Numbered from the stretch's first letter, positions 8,083-18,444 are shown. The stretch is 64,000 nucleotides of DNA from CBDATW01 sp965214965 (GCA_965214965.1 OZ244030.1:372001-436000), one strand, 5' to 3'. Notes: a model not told the origin generated them from the sequence alone. Translations and numbers: made by a program.

Positions 8083-10188
8083 TTACTTACGCTTCTTTTT
8101 AGAATTTCTTTTACTTTTTAAATGTCTTACTCAAAATTCACATGATTCAAATAATTCGCCAGTTTTTTTATTTTTTTGGTTCATAATTCTACCAACACAT
8201 CCGTCTTCTCCACAAAAGATTCCTGTTTCAGTTGGAATAAATCCATCGGTTCTAGCTGTTTTTTGACAAATAGGGTAATTTGAACACGCTAAGAATTCTT
8301 GACCACGTTTATTCTTTTTGATTTCAAAGGCAATATTGCAATTAGGGCACTTTTGTTCTGACTTTTCTCATTTCACTTCATAAAAATTACATGCATCATT
8401 ATTATGAACTTTAGTTTCGCAAATAATATATTTATGTGCATTTTTAGATGGTTTAATTACTAGGTCGGCATAGCAATCAGGGCATTTTTCACCTGTTTTT
8501 TCTAATTGTTTCTTCTGTGTAGATTTATTTGCTTTTTCAAGGGTAGAAAAGAAATTATCTTTAAACTGTATTCATCATGTTTTATAATCTGTTTCAGAAT
8601 TTGCAATCTGGTCAAGAGATTCTTCTAATTTAGAGGTATATGAAGGAGAAATAATGTCTGCAAAATTCTTAGCAATAACATTCGAAACTTCAAGCCCTTT
8701 ATCTGTTGCAAATATTCTTTTTTCTTCAACATTTGCATAATGTTTTTTATCTGCAATAACAGCTTCGATCATTGAAGAATAAGTGGAAGGCCTACCAACT
8801 TTTTCATCTTCAAGTTTTTTAATTAATGAAGATGCATTATATCTTGCAGGTGGTTTAGTTTCGTTTTTTGTTGATTTAACTGAATTTATTATAAATTCAT
8901 CACCAATTTTAATTTCTGGCAAAATAACATCATTAGGGTTTTGGCCAGTAATAGCGATGTATCCATCAAATATTATTCGCGAACCTTTAACATTGAATTT
9001 AAGTGTTGCAGCTTCTAATTCTACAGTTGTTTTCTCAAAAATAGGCGGTTTCACTACACACCCCAATGTTCTATTATAAATTGTTCTATAAACTTTGATT
9101 AAATCACTCTTAGATTCTTTGGTAGAAAATGTTTCGGGGTCTAAATCTAGATTTAATACTACAATAGCTTCGTGAGCATCTTGATCAGCCTTCAATTTGT
9201 TTCCTACGTACGGGGTAATATACTTATCTCCGTATTTACCTTTAACAAAAGAAGCTATTTTTTCTTCAAGTGGTTTTTCTATTCTTACTGAATCAGTACG
9301 ATGGTACGAAATATAACCTTTTTGGAACAATTCTTGGGCATTAGATAACACTCTTTTTGGAGTCATACCAAAAGAGTTGTAACAAGCTCTATAAAGTGAG
9401 GCGGTATTGAAGGCTAGTAATTCTTTTCCTTTTGTTTCTTTTACCGAAAGATTTGTAACCACCATTTTATCTGGCATTATAGAAACAAATTCTTTAGCTT
9501 CTTTTTCCTGCATCATAACTTTATCAGCTGATGATGTAGGGTATTTTACTTCATAATCATTGTTATTAAAACTTAATTTAGCATCAATTGTATAAAACTC
9601 TTGTGGTTTGAAAGCTTTAATTTTTTTTTCTTTTTCAGCAACAAACCAAAGGGCAACTGATTGAACTCTTCCTGCAGTATCAACATATTTTTTTAAATGT
9701 AATTTATCTTGTATAAAAGAAGAAAGATCTCATCCAATCATTCTATCTAACAATCTTCTGATTAAATATGCTTGGTAAAGTGCTTTATTTAATTTACCAG
9801 GGTTTTCAATTGCATTTATAATATTATCTTTTCTAACGGCTTTGAAAATAATACGGTTATACTTATCTTCTGGAATCTGAAAATACTCTTTTAAGTGTCA
9901 ACCTATGGCTTCGCCTTCACGGTCAGGGTCAGTTGCAATATAAATGTGTTCTGCTTCTTCAATTTTGGTTTTTAGTTCTGAAATCAACTTCTTATCTTTT
10001 TTTATATCTCATTTAACTTCAAGAGTTTCAGGGTTAAAACCATATTTATCAGTTGGTCCGTTACCTTTTCCAAAACCTTTTTTCAAATCACGAAAATGAC
10101 CTACACAAGAAATAACTTCATATTCCTTACCTAGATATTTTTGGATAGTTGCACATTTGTTTGGTGATTCCACAATTAATAATTTCAT
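8083..10188 (-). CDS. topA: DNA topoisomerase I
   Basis: A 701-residue type IA topoisomerase that relaxes negative supercoils. The Toprim domain opens LLIVESPNK and has ATDPDREGEAI with its acidic residues. The catalytic tyrosine is in YISYHRTDS. The RPSTYSSMI block is also present. The C-terminus carries three zinc-ribbon-like Cys clusters: CPDC...C...C, CPNC...CSNYPIC and CGEDGCVG...C, then a basic tail KSKRNSKKKRK. Several UGA-Trp codons are read through. dprA lies directly upstream on the same strand, a common neighbour of topA. Confidence 0.97.
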
Positions 10189-10278
10189 ATTTCTAATTTC
10201 CCTTAATAAATTATAAAGATACTTTTTATGAGTATCAAATTAATCTTAATATTATTATTTATTTATAAATAATAAAAA

Positions 10279-11034
10279 CTAAATAATTTCTTTTAGTATA
10301 TCATTTCCATTTTCAACTAAAATTGCACCTTCTTTAATTAAAGCATTTGTTCCTGAATTAACTAGATCACTTGAAGGCAAAGCAAAAACTTCTTTATTCT
10401 GGCTCAATGCATGTGAAACGGTGTTCATAGTTCCTGATTTTTTCTTCGCTTCTACAACTAGAACCCCTTGGCTCAATCCAGAAATTAGTCTGTTTCTTGA
10501 TTTAAAGTTGTTTTTACTTGATTTTGCACCTTTCGGGTATTCTGACAATACCAACCCTTTTTTAACTATCTTAGCATAAAGTTTTTGGTTATTTTTTGGA
10601 TATGGGTTATCAATAGCGGTTCCTAAAACTGCGATAGTGGGGTTTTTAAATTTTAATGCTGCTTCATGAGTAAAAGAATCTACACCTTTTGCCATGCCAG
10701 ATACAATTACTACCCCTTTTAAATCAGAAACTATTCTTTCTGTTTTATCTTTTGCTGATTGAGACGGCTCTCTAGATCCAATAATAGCAATAGTTTTGGC
10801 CTCTTTATTGGCTAAACTTAGATCCCCTTTATAAAATAAAATAAATGGTGGTTTTGTTATTCTTTTTAATCTTTTAGGGTATTTATCATCAATTATGGTT
10901 ACAAAATCTATATTCATTTTCTCTACAATTTCCAATTCTTGATCTGTAATTTTTTCTTTTTGGTCCAAAGCTTTGTAAATGCTATCTCAGTCACCTGAGT
11001 ATTTCAAAGCAAAATATAGTAATACATTTCTCAT
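10279..11034 (-). CDS. dprA: DNA-processing protein DprA (Smf)
   Basis: A 251-residue protein of the DprA/Smf family, which loads RecA on incoming single-stranded DNA in competent bacteria. The Rossmann core shows AIIGSREPS, VVIVSGMAKGVDSFTHEAAL, TIAVLGTAIDNPYP, SEYPKG and RNRLISGLSQGVLVVEA. The start has a strong AGGAGG and a UGA-Trp lies at residue 16. It is shorter than typical DprA, with a reduced N-terminal SAM-like part and no C-terminal winged helix. No other competence genes are in the window, so DNA uptake cannot be inferred. Confidence 0.92.
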
Positions 11035-11120
11035 TATACATCCTCCTACTTTATAAAATAGCCGAATGTAAATAAAAAACGGAAATAAAATAAAAAAATA
11101 TTAATGCGGTTTTAAAATTA

Positions 11121-11972
11121 TTATGGTTTTATTAAATCAGATGGCGTTTCGAATGTTAATTTTGCAATTTTACCATTAACTAATTCATACAGAAATTTAT
11201 CAATAGTATTATCTTCGTTTATGTCTTTTTTAAAATTATATCTTTCATTTAATGATTCTATAGATTTTGCGAATGTATGCTCTTTTATTGAGTATTTAAA
11301 ATATTTTTCAAAGATTAATGGGTATTCTTTAATCAAAAAATCTAAAGCGTTTAAATAAATATCTTGTTTGGGCAAAATATCTAGCTTAACCGAATTTGTA
11401 AAAGCTAGATTTTTTGCAACCATTTTATCTGAAAATTTAGGTCATAAAATACCTGGTGTATCTAAAAGTTGTATGTTTTGATTAACTTTTACTCACTGTT
11501 GTTGTCTAGTATGTCCCGGTTTGTTTGCAACAGATGTAGCTTTTTTATTTGAAAAATAATTGATAAAAGTTGATTTGCCAACATTAGGAACACCAACCAC
11601 CATAGTTTTTAATGGTTGCGGCCTAATACCTTTCTTTTTCTCTTTTTCTCTTTTCTCTACACAAATTTCTTCTGCTATTTTTAAAATTTGATTAAAATTT
11701 TTAAAACCTAGTGTATTTATAGTTAAGATTTTATAACCTTGTGATTCAAAATGATCTTCTCATAATGCGATTTTTTTTGGATCACAAAGATCTTTTTTAG
11801 TCATTATAAGAATTTTAGGTTTTTTATTAGTTATTGATTCAAGAAGTGGGTTTTTAGATGAATAAGGATTTCTTGCATCAACTAGTTCAATCACAAAATC
11901 GATAATTTTGATTTTTTCTTCTAATTGCTTTCGGGCTTTTTCCATATGCCCAGGAAATCAGTTAAATTTCAT
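11121..11972 (-). CDS. rbgA: Ribosome biogenesis GTPase RbgA (YlqF)
   Basis: A 283-residue circularly permuted GTPase that helps late assembly of the 50S subunit. G motifs appear in permuted order: TKKD (G4) first, then GVPNVGKST (G1) and DTPG (G3). The N-terminus NWFPGHMEKARKQLEEK is typical, with UGA-Trp at residue 5. AAAGGAG precedes the ATG. It follows rplS, as in many Firmicutes, separated by a terminator-like hairpin that may attenuate readthrough. Confidence 0.95.
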
Positions 11973-12007
11973 AACATACTCCTTTCTGGTTAAAATTATA
12001 TCAAATA

Positions 12008-12030
12008 AAAATAAGGCATTGCCTTATTTT
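12008..12030 (-). terminator. Terminator or attenuator at the rplS end
   Basis: A 10-bp stem, AAAATAAGGC / GCCTTATTTT, with a 3-base loop overlaps the rplS stop and is followed by T-rich sequence on the minus strand. rbgA starts 36 bases further on. Confidence 0.65.
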
Positions 12031-12389
12031 CCTGTTTTATCTTCCTTAATTCTAGCGGCTTTACCAGAGAGATTTTTAAGATAAAATATTTTGGATTGTC
12101 TTACTTTACCTTTTCTTAGTACTTCAATTTTAGGAATTGAAACAGCGTGAATTGGAAAAGTTTTTTCAACACCTATACCAGAAGATATTTTTCTGACTGT
12201 AAATGTTGCACCGATACCTGAACCTTGTTTTTTGATAACAACTCCTTCAAACATCTGTATTCTTTCTTTTGAACCCTCTTTAATTCTAGTATGAACTTTT
12301 ACTGTGTCTCCTGCTGAAAATTTTGGAATACCATTCTTGATTTGTGGTGATGTGATCTTGTTGATTAGATCTTGCATAATGTTTGCCAT
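12024..12389 (-). CDS. rplS: 50S ribosomal protein L19
   Basis: A 121-residue protein of normal L19 length. Diagnostic stretches are FSAGDTVKVHTRIKEG, FEGVVIKKQGSGIGATFTVR, GVEKTFPIHAVSIPKIEV and the C-terminal basic KVRQSKIFYLKNLSGKAARI. It belongs to the rpsP-rimM-trmD-rplS cluster but seems to have its own promoter: TTGTGT and TAAAAT spaced by 16 bases lie upstream, after a trmD terminator. AGGAG precedes the ATG. Confidence 0.97.
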   Translation of the reverse strand: MANIMQDLINKITSPQIKNGIPKFSAGDTVKVHTRIKEGSKERIQMFEGVVIKKQGSGIGATFTVRKISSGIGVEKTFPIHAVSIPKIEVLRKGKVRQSKIFYLKNLSGKAARIKEDKTGK

Positions 12390-12460
12390 AATTCTTTCTC
12401 CTAGTAATTTATTTAGTTTAATATTTTAATGCCTTAATATTTTAACACAATTAAAAAAGT

Positions 12461-12485
12461 AAGTGTAGTTTTTTATATTACACTT
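12461..12485 (-). terminator. Likely terminator after trmD
   Basis: Arms AAGTGTA and TACACTT are separated by 11 AT-only bases, followed on the minus strand by a run of T. It lies 21 bases after the trmD stop. Confidence 0.5.
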
Positions 12486-12505
12486 ATATTAAAAATTGGA
12501 TTCCA

Positions 12506-13171
12506 TTATTTTTTAAGTAAATCTGGTCTTTTCTCTTTAGTGATTTCTAGTGCTTTTTCTTTTCTTCAATCTCTGATAGCTTTGTGATTACCACTTCTTA
12601 ATAATTTAGGCACTTTTTTGCCTTCAAATTCTACAGGTCTTGTATACTGAGGGTATTCTAAAAGATTGTCTTCAAATGAATCACCAGAATGAGATCCGTG
12701 TTTAATAATTCCTGGTATTAGTCTTGCGATTGAATCAATAATAACCATTGCTGGTAATTCTCCTCCGGTTAAAACAAAATCACCAATCGATCATTCTTCG
12801 TCAATATAATCCATTATTCTGTAATCAAAACCTTCATATCTTCCGCATATAAAAGTTAATGTTTTACCTGAAGCAGCAAATTCTTTTGCCTCTTTTTGTT
12901 TTAAAGATTTTCCTTGGGGAGAAAGTAATATTATTTTGCCAGGATCTTCTAATGATTTAACAGCTCCTACTAAAGGCTCTATTTTCATAAGCATACCAGG
13001 GCCCCCGCCGTAAGGTTCATCATCAACTTTTTTATGTTTATCACCCGCAAAATCTCTAATATCAATTATATTAATTTTTATCTTACCTGCTTCTATTGCT
13101 CTACCAATAATGGATTCCGAAAAATAAGAATCGAAAATATTAGGAAATATTGTTAATATGTTAAATTTCAT
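12506..13171 (-). CDS. trmD: tRNA (guanine37-N1)-methyltransferase
   Basis: A 221-residue SPOUT-class enzyme that makes m1G37 in tRNAs. It begins MKFNILTIFPNIFDSYF and has EPYGGGPGMLMKIEPL, IILLSPQGK, FICGRYEGFDYR and the knot segment SIGDFVLTGGELPA. Two UGA-Trp codons are read through. Its ATG overlaps the rimM stop by one base (TAATG), so the two are translationally coupled. The C-terminal domain is slightly short. Confidence 0.96.
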
Positions 13172-13611
13172 TAGATATTTTTAACCTCTACTTTTTCTTG
13201 GCTCATAGAAACAACAAATTTTTCATTTAGAGGGATGACTTGTCCTGAATCTAAATTAATTAGTTTGTATAGTTTTGTATTGGAAATTGATTTTATAACA
13301 CCTATTTTTTTATCATTTTGATAAACATTTGCACCTATTAAATTATCAATATCAATTGAATCGTCTTTTTGGTCAACAAAAACTGACTGGCCTTTCAAGA
13401 ATAAAACATCATTTATATCGTTAAAACCTTCAAAAAAAACTTGATGAAATTTCTTATGAAAACGATATGATGTAACTTTATATTTTTTATCTTGAATAAT
13501 TAATGTTTTGTATTCGGGCTTAAAATCGTTATTAGAAAAACTACCTCCAGATAAGATTCTTAATTCACCTTTTATACCGTGAGTATTAACTATTTTTCCT
13601 ACCTTTTTCAT
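13171..13611 (-). CDS. rimM: 16S rRNA processing protein RimM
   Basis: A 146-residue assembly factor for the 30S subunit that binds S19. The N-terminus KKVGKIVNTHGIKGELRI is the family hallmark, followed by a PRC-barrel domain with DDSIDIDNLIGANVYQ and GQVIPLNEKFV. The reading frame is open further upstream, but that extension is low-complexity K/Q/N sequence from the rpsP end and was rejected. The chosen ATG has no ribosome-binding site; TATAAT lies six bases before it, implying a leaderless mRNA after the rpsP terminator. Confidence 0.93.
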   Translation of the reverse strand: MKKVGKIVNTHGIKGELRILSGGSFSNNDFKPEYKTLIIQDKKYKVTSYRFHKKFHQVFFEGFNDINDVLFLKGQSVFVDQKDDSIDIDNLIGANVYQNDKKIGVIKSISNTKLYKLINLDSGQVIPLNEKFVVSMSQEKVEVKNI

Positions 13612-13617
13612 ATATAT

Positions 13618-13623
13618 ATTATA
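13618..13623 (-). promoter_or_regulatory. TATAAT box 6 bases before rimM (leaderless start)
   Basis: Between the rpsP terminator hairpin and the rimM ATG at 13611 the minus strand has TATAAT and then six bases (ATATAT). No Shine-Dalgarno is present. The position predicts transcription starting at the ATG itself. Confidence 0.5.
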
Positions 13624-13631
13624 TATGAAAT

Positions 13632-13656
13632 AAAAACAAGCATAATACTTGTTTTT
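13632..13656 (-). terminator. rpsP terminator
   Basis: Nine-bp stem AAAAACAAG / CTTGTTTTT with a seven-base loop, 26 bases after the rpsP stop. It separates rpsP from rimM, which are co-transcribed in many bacteria. Confidence 0.75.
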
Positions 13657-13681
13657 ATAAATATTATTAAGAAGGTGCTGA

Positions 13682-14101
13682 TTATTTCGTTGTTGCTTCT
13701 TCAGCAACAATTTCTTCTGCAGCTTGAGCTTGCTCTTTAGATTCTGCAACAACAGGTTTTGTGCCTGGTTCTGTGTAATTAATTTTTGGATCTCATTCTG
13801 CACCAAAAATTGTTCCAGATTTTGATTCCACTTTTAATTTACCATTTGTTTTAAAGTTAGCAAATTCTGCCATAATCCCTTCATTTGAAAACATTTTTTT
13901 AACAGTTGGTGTTGGTTTGGCACCAAACTTTAATCACTTCATAGCAATTTCTTTGTTAATTTTTAGTTCGCCAAGTTTTGGGTTAAATGTTCCAACAAGT
14001 TCAATGTATTTGCCGTCTCTTTGTACTCTCGAGTCAGCAACCACCACTCTGTAGAATGGTTTTCTTTTTGAACCTAGCCTTTTTAATCTAATTTTTACCA
14101 T
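13682..14101 (-). CDS. rpsP: 30S ribosomal protein S16 with a C-terminal extension
   Basis: A 139-residue S16, longer than the usual 80-90. The core MVKIRLKRLGSKRKPFYRVV, VVADSRVQRDGKYIE and KPTPTVKKM is standard. About 50 extra residues follow, ending in an Ala/Glu-rich tail (QAQAAEEIVAEEATTK). UGA-Trp codons occur in the core and the tail. GGAG precedes the ATG. A terminator directly follows, so it appears monocistronic. Confidence 0.95.
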
Positions 14102-14151
14102 TAATATATCTCCTTGTTTTAATGCATTAATATTTTATTTTAAAACAAAAT

Positions 14152-14179
14152 AAAAGTCAAGTATTTTAACTTGACTTTT
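14152..14179 (-). terminator. Terminator of the amino-sugar operon
   Basis: Ten-bp stem AAAAGTCAAG / CTTGACTTTT with an eight-base loop, about 80 bases after the nagB stop on the minus strand. Confidence 0.7.
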
Positions 14180-14205
14180 ATAATTAAAATTATGGTTTTA
14201 GTATC

Positions 14206-14222
14206 TTATAAATTAATTGTAA
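14206..14222. repeat. 17-base direct repeat, copy after nagB
   Basis: The string TTATAAATTAATTGTAA occurs here and again at 19198-19214, in the same orientation. The two copies bracket the amino-sugar gene cluster. Because the sequence is AT-rich, a chance 17-base repeat in 64 kb is quite possible. Confidence 0.6.
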
Positions 14223-14256
14223 TTTGGAATCAGTACAATAACTTTATAAAATAATT

Positions 14257-14979
14257 TTATTTTAATAATGATGCCGCTTCTTTATCTAAAAAAATTTCTA
14301 CATCAGCATGTGATTGAAGTGCAGAAGCCGGGACCATTTCTGTAGGTCTTCCTTCGACAGTATCTTTAATAGCTTTTGCTTTGTTTTTTCCAAAAGCAAT
14401 AAGTATTATCTTTCTTGCTTTTAAAATAGATCCTATACCCATGGAAATAGCTTTTTTTGGAACATCTGATTCAGAAACAAAAAATCTTTGATTAGCTTTT
14501 ATTGTTTCTTTGGCTAATTGTACTTCTCTAGTGGACGAATCAAATGGAGATAAAGGCTCGTTGAAGCCTATATGAGCATTTGTACCAATTCCTAAAATTT
14601 GTACATCTATAGTATTTTCAGATAATAGTTTTTCGTAACTTAAAGCATTTTCTTCTATGTTTCCATTGCCAGAAGGAACTGATGTATTTTTAATATCTAT
14701 ATCCAGTTTATTAAAAAAATTTTTATTCATGAAATATCTATATGATTTTTTATGTTCTGGTGATAGCCCACAATATTCATCAAGATTAAAAGTCTTAATA
14801 TTACGGAAAGAAATTTCACCTTCTTTATTAAGTCTGATTAATTCCTCATAAATAAGTATTGGCGACGAACCTGTTGCCAACCCTAAAACCGCATTTGATT
14901 TATCTTTAATAATTTGAGCAATTATTAATGCTGCTGCTTTGGATGATTCTTCATGTGTTTGAAATACATTAACTTTCAT
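14257..14979 (-). CDS. nagB: Glucosamine-6-phosphate deaminase
   Basis: A 240-residue enzyme that converts glucosamine-6-phosphate to fructose-6-phosphate and ammonia, feeding glycolysis. Family marks are VLGLATGSSPILIYEEL, FNLDEYCGL, DVQILGIGTNAHIGFNEPL and SMGIGSILKARKIILIAFG. The start overlaps nagA by 11 bases. It is the last gene of the regulator-PTS-epimerase-nagA-nagB unit, and a terminator follows. Confidence 0.97.
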   Translation of the reverse strand: MKVNVFQTHEESSKAAALIIAQIIKDKSNAVLGLATGSSPILIYEELIRLNKEGEISFRNIKTFNLDEYCGLSPEHKKSYRYFMNKNFFNKLDIDIKNTSVPSGNGNIEENALSYEKLLSENTIDVQILGIGTNAHIGFNEPLSPFDSSTREVQLAKETIKANQRFFVSESDVPKKAISMGIGSILKARKIILIAFGKNKAKAIKDTVEGRPTEMVPASALQSHADVEIFLDKEAASLLK

Positions 14980-16087
14980 AAGCCACTTCTCCTTTGATAA
15001 TTGTTGCTATTAAATTAAGGTCTTTGTCTAAACAAATTAAGTCAGCATCATAATCTTTTATGATTCTTCCTTTAGAATCTAGATTATGATAATCAGCAAC
15101 ATTTTCAGTAGCCATAGCTAAAACATCTTCGGTTCGTAATGAAGTCATTGAAATTGTATTTTTTACAACATCCAACATAGAGGCTACTGAACCTGCTTTT
15201 GTGTCTGTCCCTTTTATCGTACAGTTCAAACCTTTTTTAATCACTTCTTGACCACCTAATAAGTAATTTCCATCAGGCATACCTGCACACATTATAGCAT
15301 CAGTAATCAATATTATTTTATCTTTTCCTTTTATTTTTATGAACTTTTTTATTTGTTGTGCGGAATTATGAATTCCATCACAAATAATTTCTGAATAAAG
15401 ATTTGTGTTTGCTACAAAACCTGTAGTTTCATTTTCCAATGATTTAGGCATTCCGTTGTAAGCATGCGTAATACCTGCTGCTCCAAAAGCCACTGCTTTT
15501 TTTACTTCTTCCTCAGAAGCCTTACAATGACCTATTTGCATCTTGATACCTAATTCTTTACCTTTTTTTAAAACTTCATTTTTTAAATCTTCTTCTGGAG
15601 CAAAAGTCATTATTTTTAGAGTTGCCTTTGAAAATTTATGCATTGCAATTAGTTTTTGGGCACATCCTTTTTTTATGTGTTTTTCAGGTTGGGCCCCTTT
15701 TTTATGCTTGGAAATAAATGGCCCCTCTGAGTGAATACCTAAAATATTGGCTTCTTTTTTCGAAGTTTTATATCCGCTTGTAAATTCAAACATTTTTTGC
15801 ATTAATTCCATTGATTGCGTTACTGCTGTTGCAAACACTGAAGTAGTTCCGCTTTTTGCAATAGATTCCAAAATAACTTTAAAAGATTCGGGTTTTGCTT
15901 CCATAAAGTCATGTCCTCCAAAACCATGACAATGATTATCAATAAAACCTGGGGAAAGAATATAGGTTTCAAAATCATGTGTTGGAGATGAATCTAAAAT
16001 TGATTTTATTTTTCCTGACTTAATTACTATGTACTTATTTTTATGGAATTTTTTATTTATAAATGTTAGATCAGCTTTTATGATCAT
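14969..16087 (-). CDS. nagA: N-acetylglucosamine-6-phosphate deacetylase
   Basis: A 372-residue amidohydrolase that removes acetate from GlcNAc-6-phosphate. Metal and catalytic motifs are FIDNHCHGFGG (HxH), GIHSEGPFIS, IGHCKASEEE, ITHAYNGM and LITDAIMCAGMPDG with the catalytic Asp. Length is normal. The ATG lies inside the end of the upstream epimerase-like gene (10-base overlap), and GAGG precedes it. Together with nagB it defines the pathway. Confidence 0.96.
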   Translation of the reverse strand: MIIKADLTFINKKFHKNKYIVIKSGKIKSILDSSPTHDFETYILSPGFIDNHCHGFGGHDFMEAKPESFKVILESIAKSGTTSVFATAVTQSMELMQKMFEFTSGYKTSKKEANILGIHSEGPFISKHKKGAQPEKHIKKGCAQKLIAMHKFSKATLKIMTFAPEEDLKNEVLKKGKELGIKMQIGHCKASEEEVKKAVAFGAAGITHAYNGMPKSLENETTGFVANTNLYSEIICDGIHNSAQQIKKFIKIKGKDKIILITDAIMCAGMPDGNYLLGGQEVIKKGLNCTIKGTDTKAGSVASMLDVVKNTISMTSLRTEDVLAMATENVADYHNLDSKGRIIKDYDADLICLDKDLNLIATIIKGEVAYES

Positions 16088-16845
16088 ATTACCCTCGCTT
16101 TGGTTTTAAATATTTTTACTTTTTTTGGTTTGATTGTAGAAAATTCATTCAATGTTAAATCGCTATGCTCTGGTAAATCCGACCAAGGTTCTAAGCAAAT
16201 AAAGTCAGCTGCATATGGTTTTCATATGGCTAAAATTTTTAAATCAGATGAAATATAAACTGTGTGATTTTTGTTTTCCATTTTTATTTGCTGGCAACCT
16301 TTATAAATAATTGTATCATTGTTTTTGAAAAATTCATCATTGATTTTTTCTGGGGTTATTTTTTCAACTTCTCCGGTTATATTTCCATTTTTATTTATTT
16401 TGTGAGAATTGCTATAATAATTAAATTTATAATTTGATATTTCGGAATTTAATTTGAAAGCTGGGTGCCAACCTATTTTATATTTAATGTTTTGTGTAGT
16501 ATTGTTTGTGATTTTAAACTCACACACTAAATCTTCTCCTTTAAAAAAGTAAGAAACTTCTAGGTCAACATCTTTCCATTCATTAGATAGATTAGTTTTG
16601 AAGATAACTTTTTTCAAATTAATCTCTTTAATTTCGAAAAGTTTTTCTCTAACAAAACCATGTTTTTTTCTTTTTTTTACAATAGAACTACCAATGTATG
16701 GAAATAGTATAGGGGCACTTTTGTTTCAAAAATTAACTCCGTCATGTATTGATTCTTTCCCGTTTTGAATTCAAGAAATTAATTCTGCTCCTTTTGCGCT
16801 CAATGTAATAACAGAGGAATTACTTTTTAAAATTATTTTTTTCAT
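16078..16845 (-). CDS. Aldose 1-epimerase-like protein (GalM/LacX family)
   Basis: A 255-residue protein of the mutarotase superfamily. Visible marks are an N-terminal strand-rich region with ITLSAKGAELISWIQNG and FPYIG, the WHPAF motif with its conserved His near residue 150, and FICLEPWSDLP near the end with the catalytic Glu. UGA-Trp codons are read through, including one two codons before the stop. The ATG lacks a ribosome-binding site. It probably interconverts sugar anomers in the amino-sugar operon; the substrate is unknown. Confidence 0.85.
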
Positions 16846-16854
16846 ATGGCAAAT

Positions 16855-16876
16855 AAAAAACCATTACAGGTTTTTT
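16855..16876 (-). terminator. Hairpin after the PTS gene
   Basis: Eight-bp stem AAAAAACC / GGTTTTTT with a six-base loop, between the PTS stop (16883) and the epimerase-like start (16845). It could limit expression of the downstream genes relative to the transporter. Confidence 0.6.
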
Positions 16877-16882
16877 ATTATT

Positions 16883-18310
16883 TTATTTTTTTAATTTCTT
16901 TTTCATTTCTTCAGCAACTTGTTGAACATGAGTTCCAACAATAATTTGAACTGAAGTTTTTGACAACTTAACTAGCGCAATTCCTCCGGCTTCTTTGATT
17001 TTAGCTTCTGAAACTTTAGATGAGTCTTTGACTTCAATTCTTAGTCTAGTTGCACAGTTAGTAATTTTATTAATGTTTGTTTTACCAATTGCACTAATAA
17101 ATGCTGCAGCTGACTGTGAATAAGATGTTTTTTTGTTTGATTTTTTGGCAACTACAGCAAGAGCTTCTTCTCCTGCTACGCCACCTCTACCAGGAGTTGC
17201 TAAATTAAATTTAGTGATAATGAAGTAGAATGTGAAATAGAATATTGGCATTGAGGCCAGCCCTATCAGTATAACTGTTCATGGTTTTGTTGAAATTCCT
17301 CAGTTAAGAAGGAGGTCAAATAAACCAGCTGAGAAACCAAACCCTGTAAGAGCCCCCATTCCCACTGTAATAGCACCTACAATACCTGCCATAATTGCGT
17401 AAAGCAGATATAGTCCTGGGGCCACAAATAAGAATGTGAATTCTATAGGTTCAGTAACACCTGTTAAGAATCCAACCAATGCGGCTCCACCTAATAGATA
17501 AGCAGTTGATTTTCTTTTATCTTTATCAGCCGCTTTAACCATTGCAAGTGCAATTGCAGGAAGGGCAAACATCATTGTTGGAAAGAATGGTGTCATAAAT
17601 ACACCAGCACCTTTTACTCCGTTGAAGAAGTTTGTTAGGTCACCACCGTTTAGTTGGAATCAGAAGAATGAGTTCAAAACGTGGTGTAGCCCAAATGGAA
17701 TTAGCAGTCTGTTTGCAACAACAAATGTTCCGGCAGCAACAGTTTTTGGTTGAGCAGCAATTGTGTTACCAACTGCAGATATTGCTTTTTCCATACCTGG
17801 TCAAACTAGACCAAAGATTCCTGCAATAAGACCACCAATAATAAGTGTCATTAATGGAACAAATCTTCTACCTGAGAAGAAAGCAAGAGCTTTTGGAAGT
17901 TCTATATCTTTAAATTTATTATAAATTTCTCCACCAGTAATACCAGCAATAACCCCGCCTAGAACCCCAGTCTGCAAAGATTCTTTAGCAACATCAAATG
18001 ATGGATTGATTAATACTGTGAAGTATTTGGATACGTCTTTAATACAAAAGAATGCGATTAATCCGGCAAGTGCAGCAGCACCATGGCTATCTTCTGCTAA
18101 ACCTATTGCAATACCTACAGCAAAGATTAGAGCAAGATTAGAGAACATAACATCACCGATTCTAAATACAATAGCAGCTAGATTCGGATCAATTACTTTT
18201 CCAAGCAAGTCGCCTGCCCCTAACCTTAGGAACAGCGCGGCTGCTGGAAGTGTGGCGATTGGTAGCATAAGAGCTCTACCAACACGCCCTAAATAGTTTA
18301 ATACTTTCAT
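16883..18310 (-). CDS. PTS transporter subunit EIICB, glucose/N-acetylglucosamine family
   Basis: A 475-residue sugar permease and phosphotransferase. The EIIC part (about 1-370) is multi-pass and has LPIATLPAAALFLRLG, LHHVLNSFFWFQL and TGVTEPIEFTFLF, the last containing the sugar-site GITEP-like motif. A linker of Ala/Lys leads to an EIIB domain with the phosphorylated Cys in TNCATRLRIEV. There is no EIIA domain, so it needs a separate EIIA. The neighbours nagA and nagB make N-acetylglucosamine (NagE-like) the likeliest substrate; glucose remains possible. AAAGGA precedes the ATG, with TATAAT further up. Confidence 0.92.
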
Positions 18311-18355
18311 AGTTTTTCCTTTTCTTTTTAATATGAATACTTAATATTCTAATTT

Positions 18356-18386
18356 ATTATAAAATTTTTATTGTAAATATTTACAA
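18356..18386 (-). promoter_or_regulatory. PTS promoter with a 16-bp palindrome, candidate RpiR operator
   Basis: A TATAAT box (18356-18361, minus strand) lies 45 bases before the PTS start. Nine bases upstream of it is the perfect palindrome TTGTAAATATTTACAA (18371-18386), covering the spacer and -35 region. A repressor bound there would block transcription. The RpiR-type regulator is the next gene upstream. The link is inferred from position. Confidence 0.45.
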
Positions 18387-18444
18387 AAGAAATAAAACTA
18401 GTAAAAAATAATCTTTTTTTACTTTTTTTTGAAAATTTTTTCCA

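Noticed and set aside
10189..10278. Inverted repeat GATACT/AGTATC and an AT palindrome between dprA and topA
   Set aside because: Short stems without a T-run on the needed strand; too weak to call a terminator or operator.
13612..13806. N-terminal extension of rimM
   Set aside because: The frame stays open upstream but gives low-complexity K/Q/N sequence lying over the rpsP end and terminator. The RimM family starts at MKKVGKIVNTHG.
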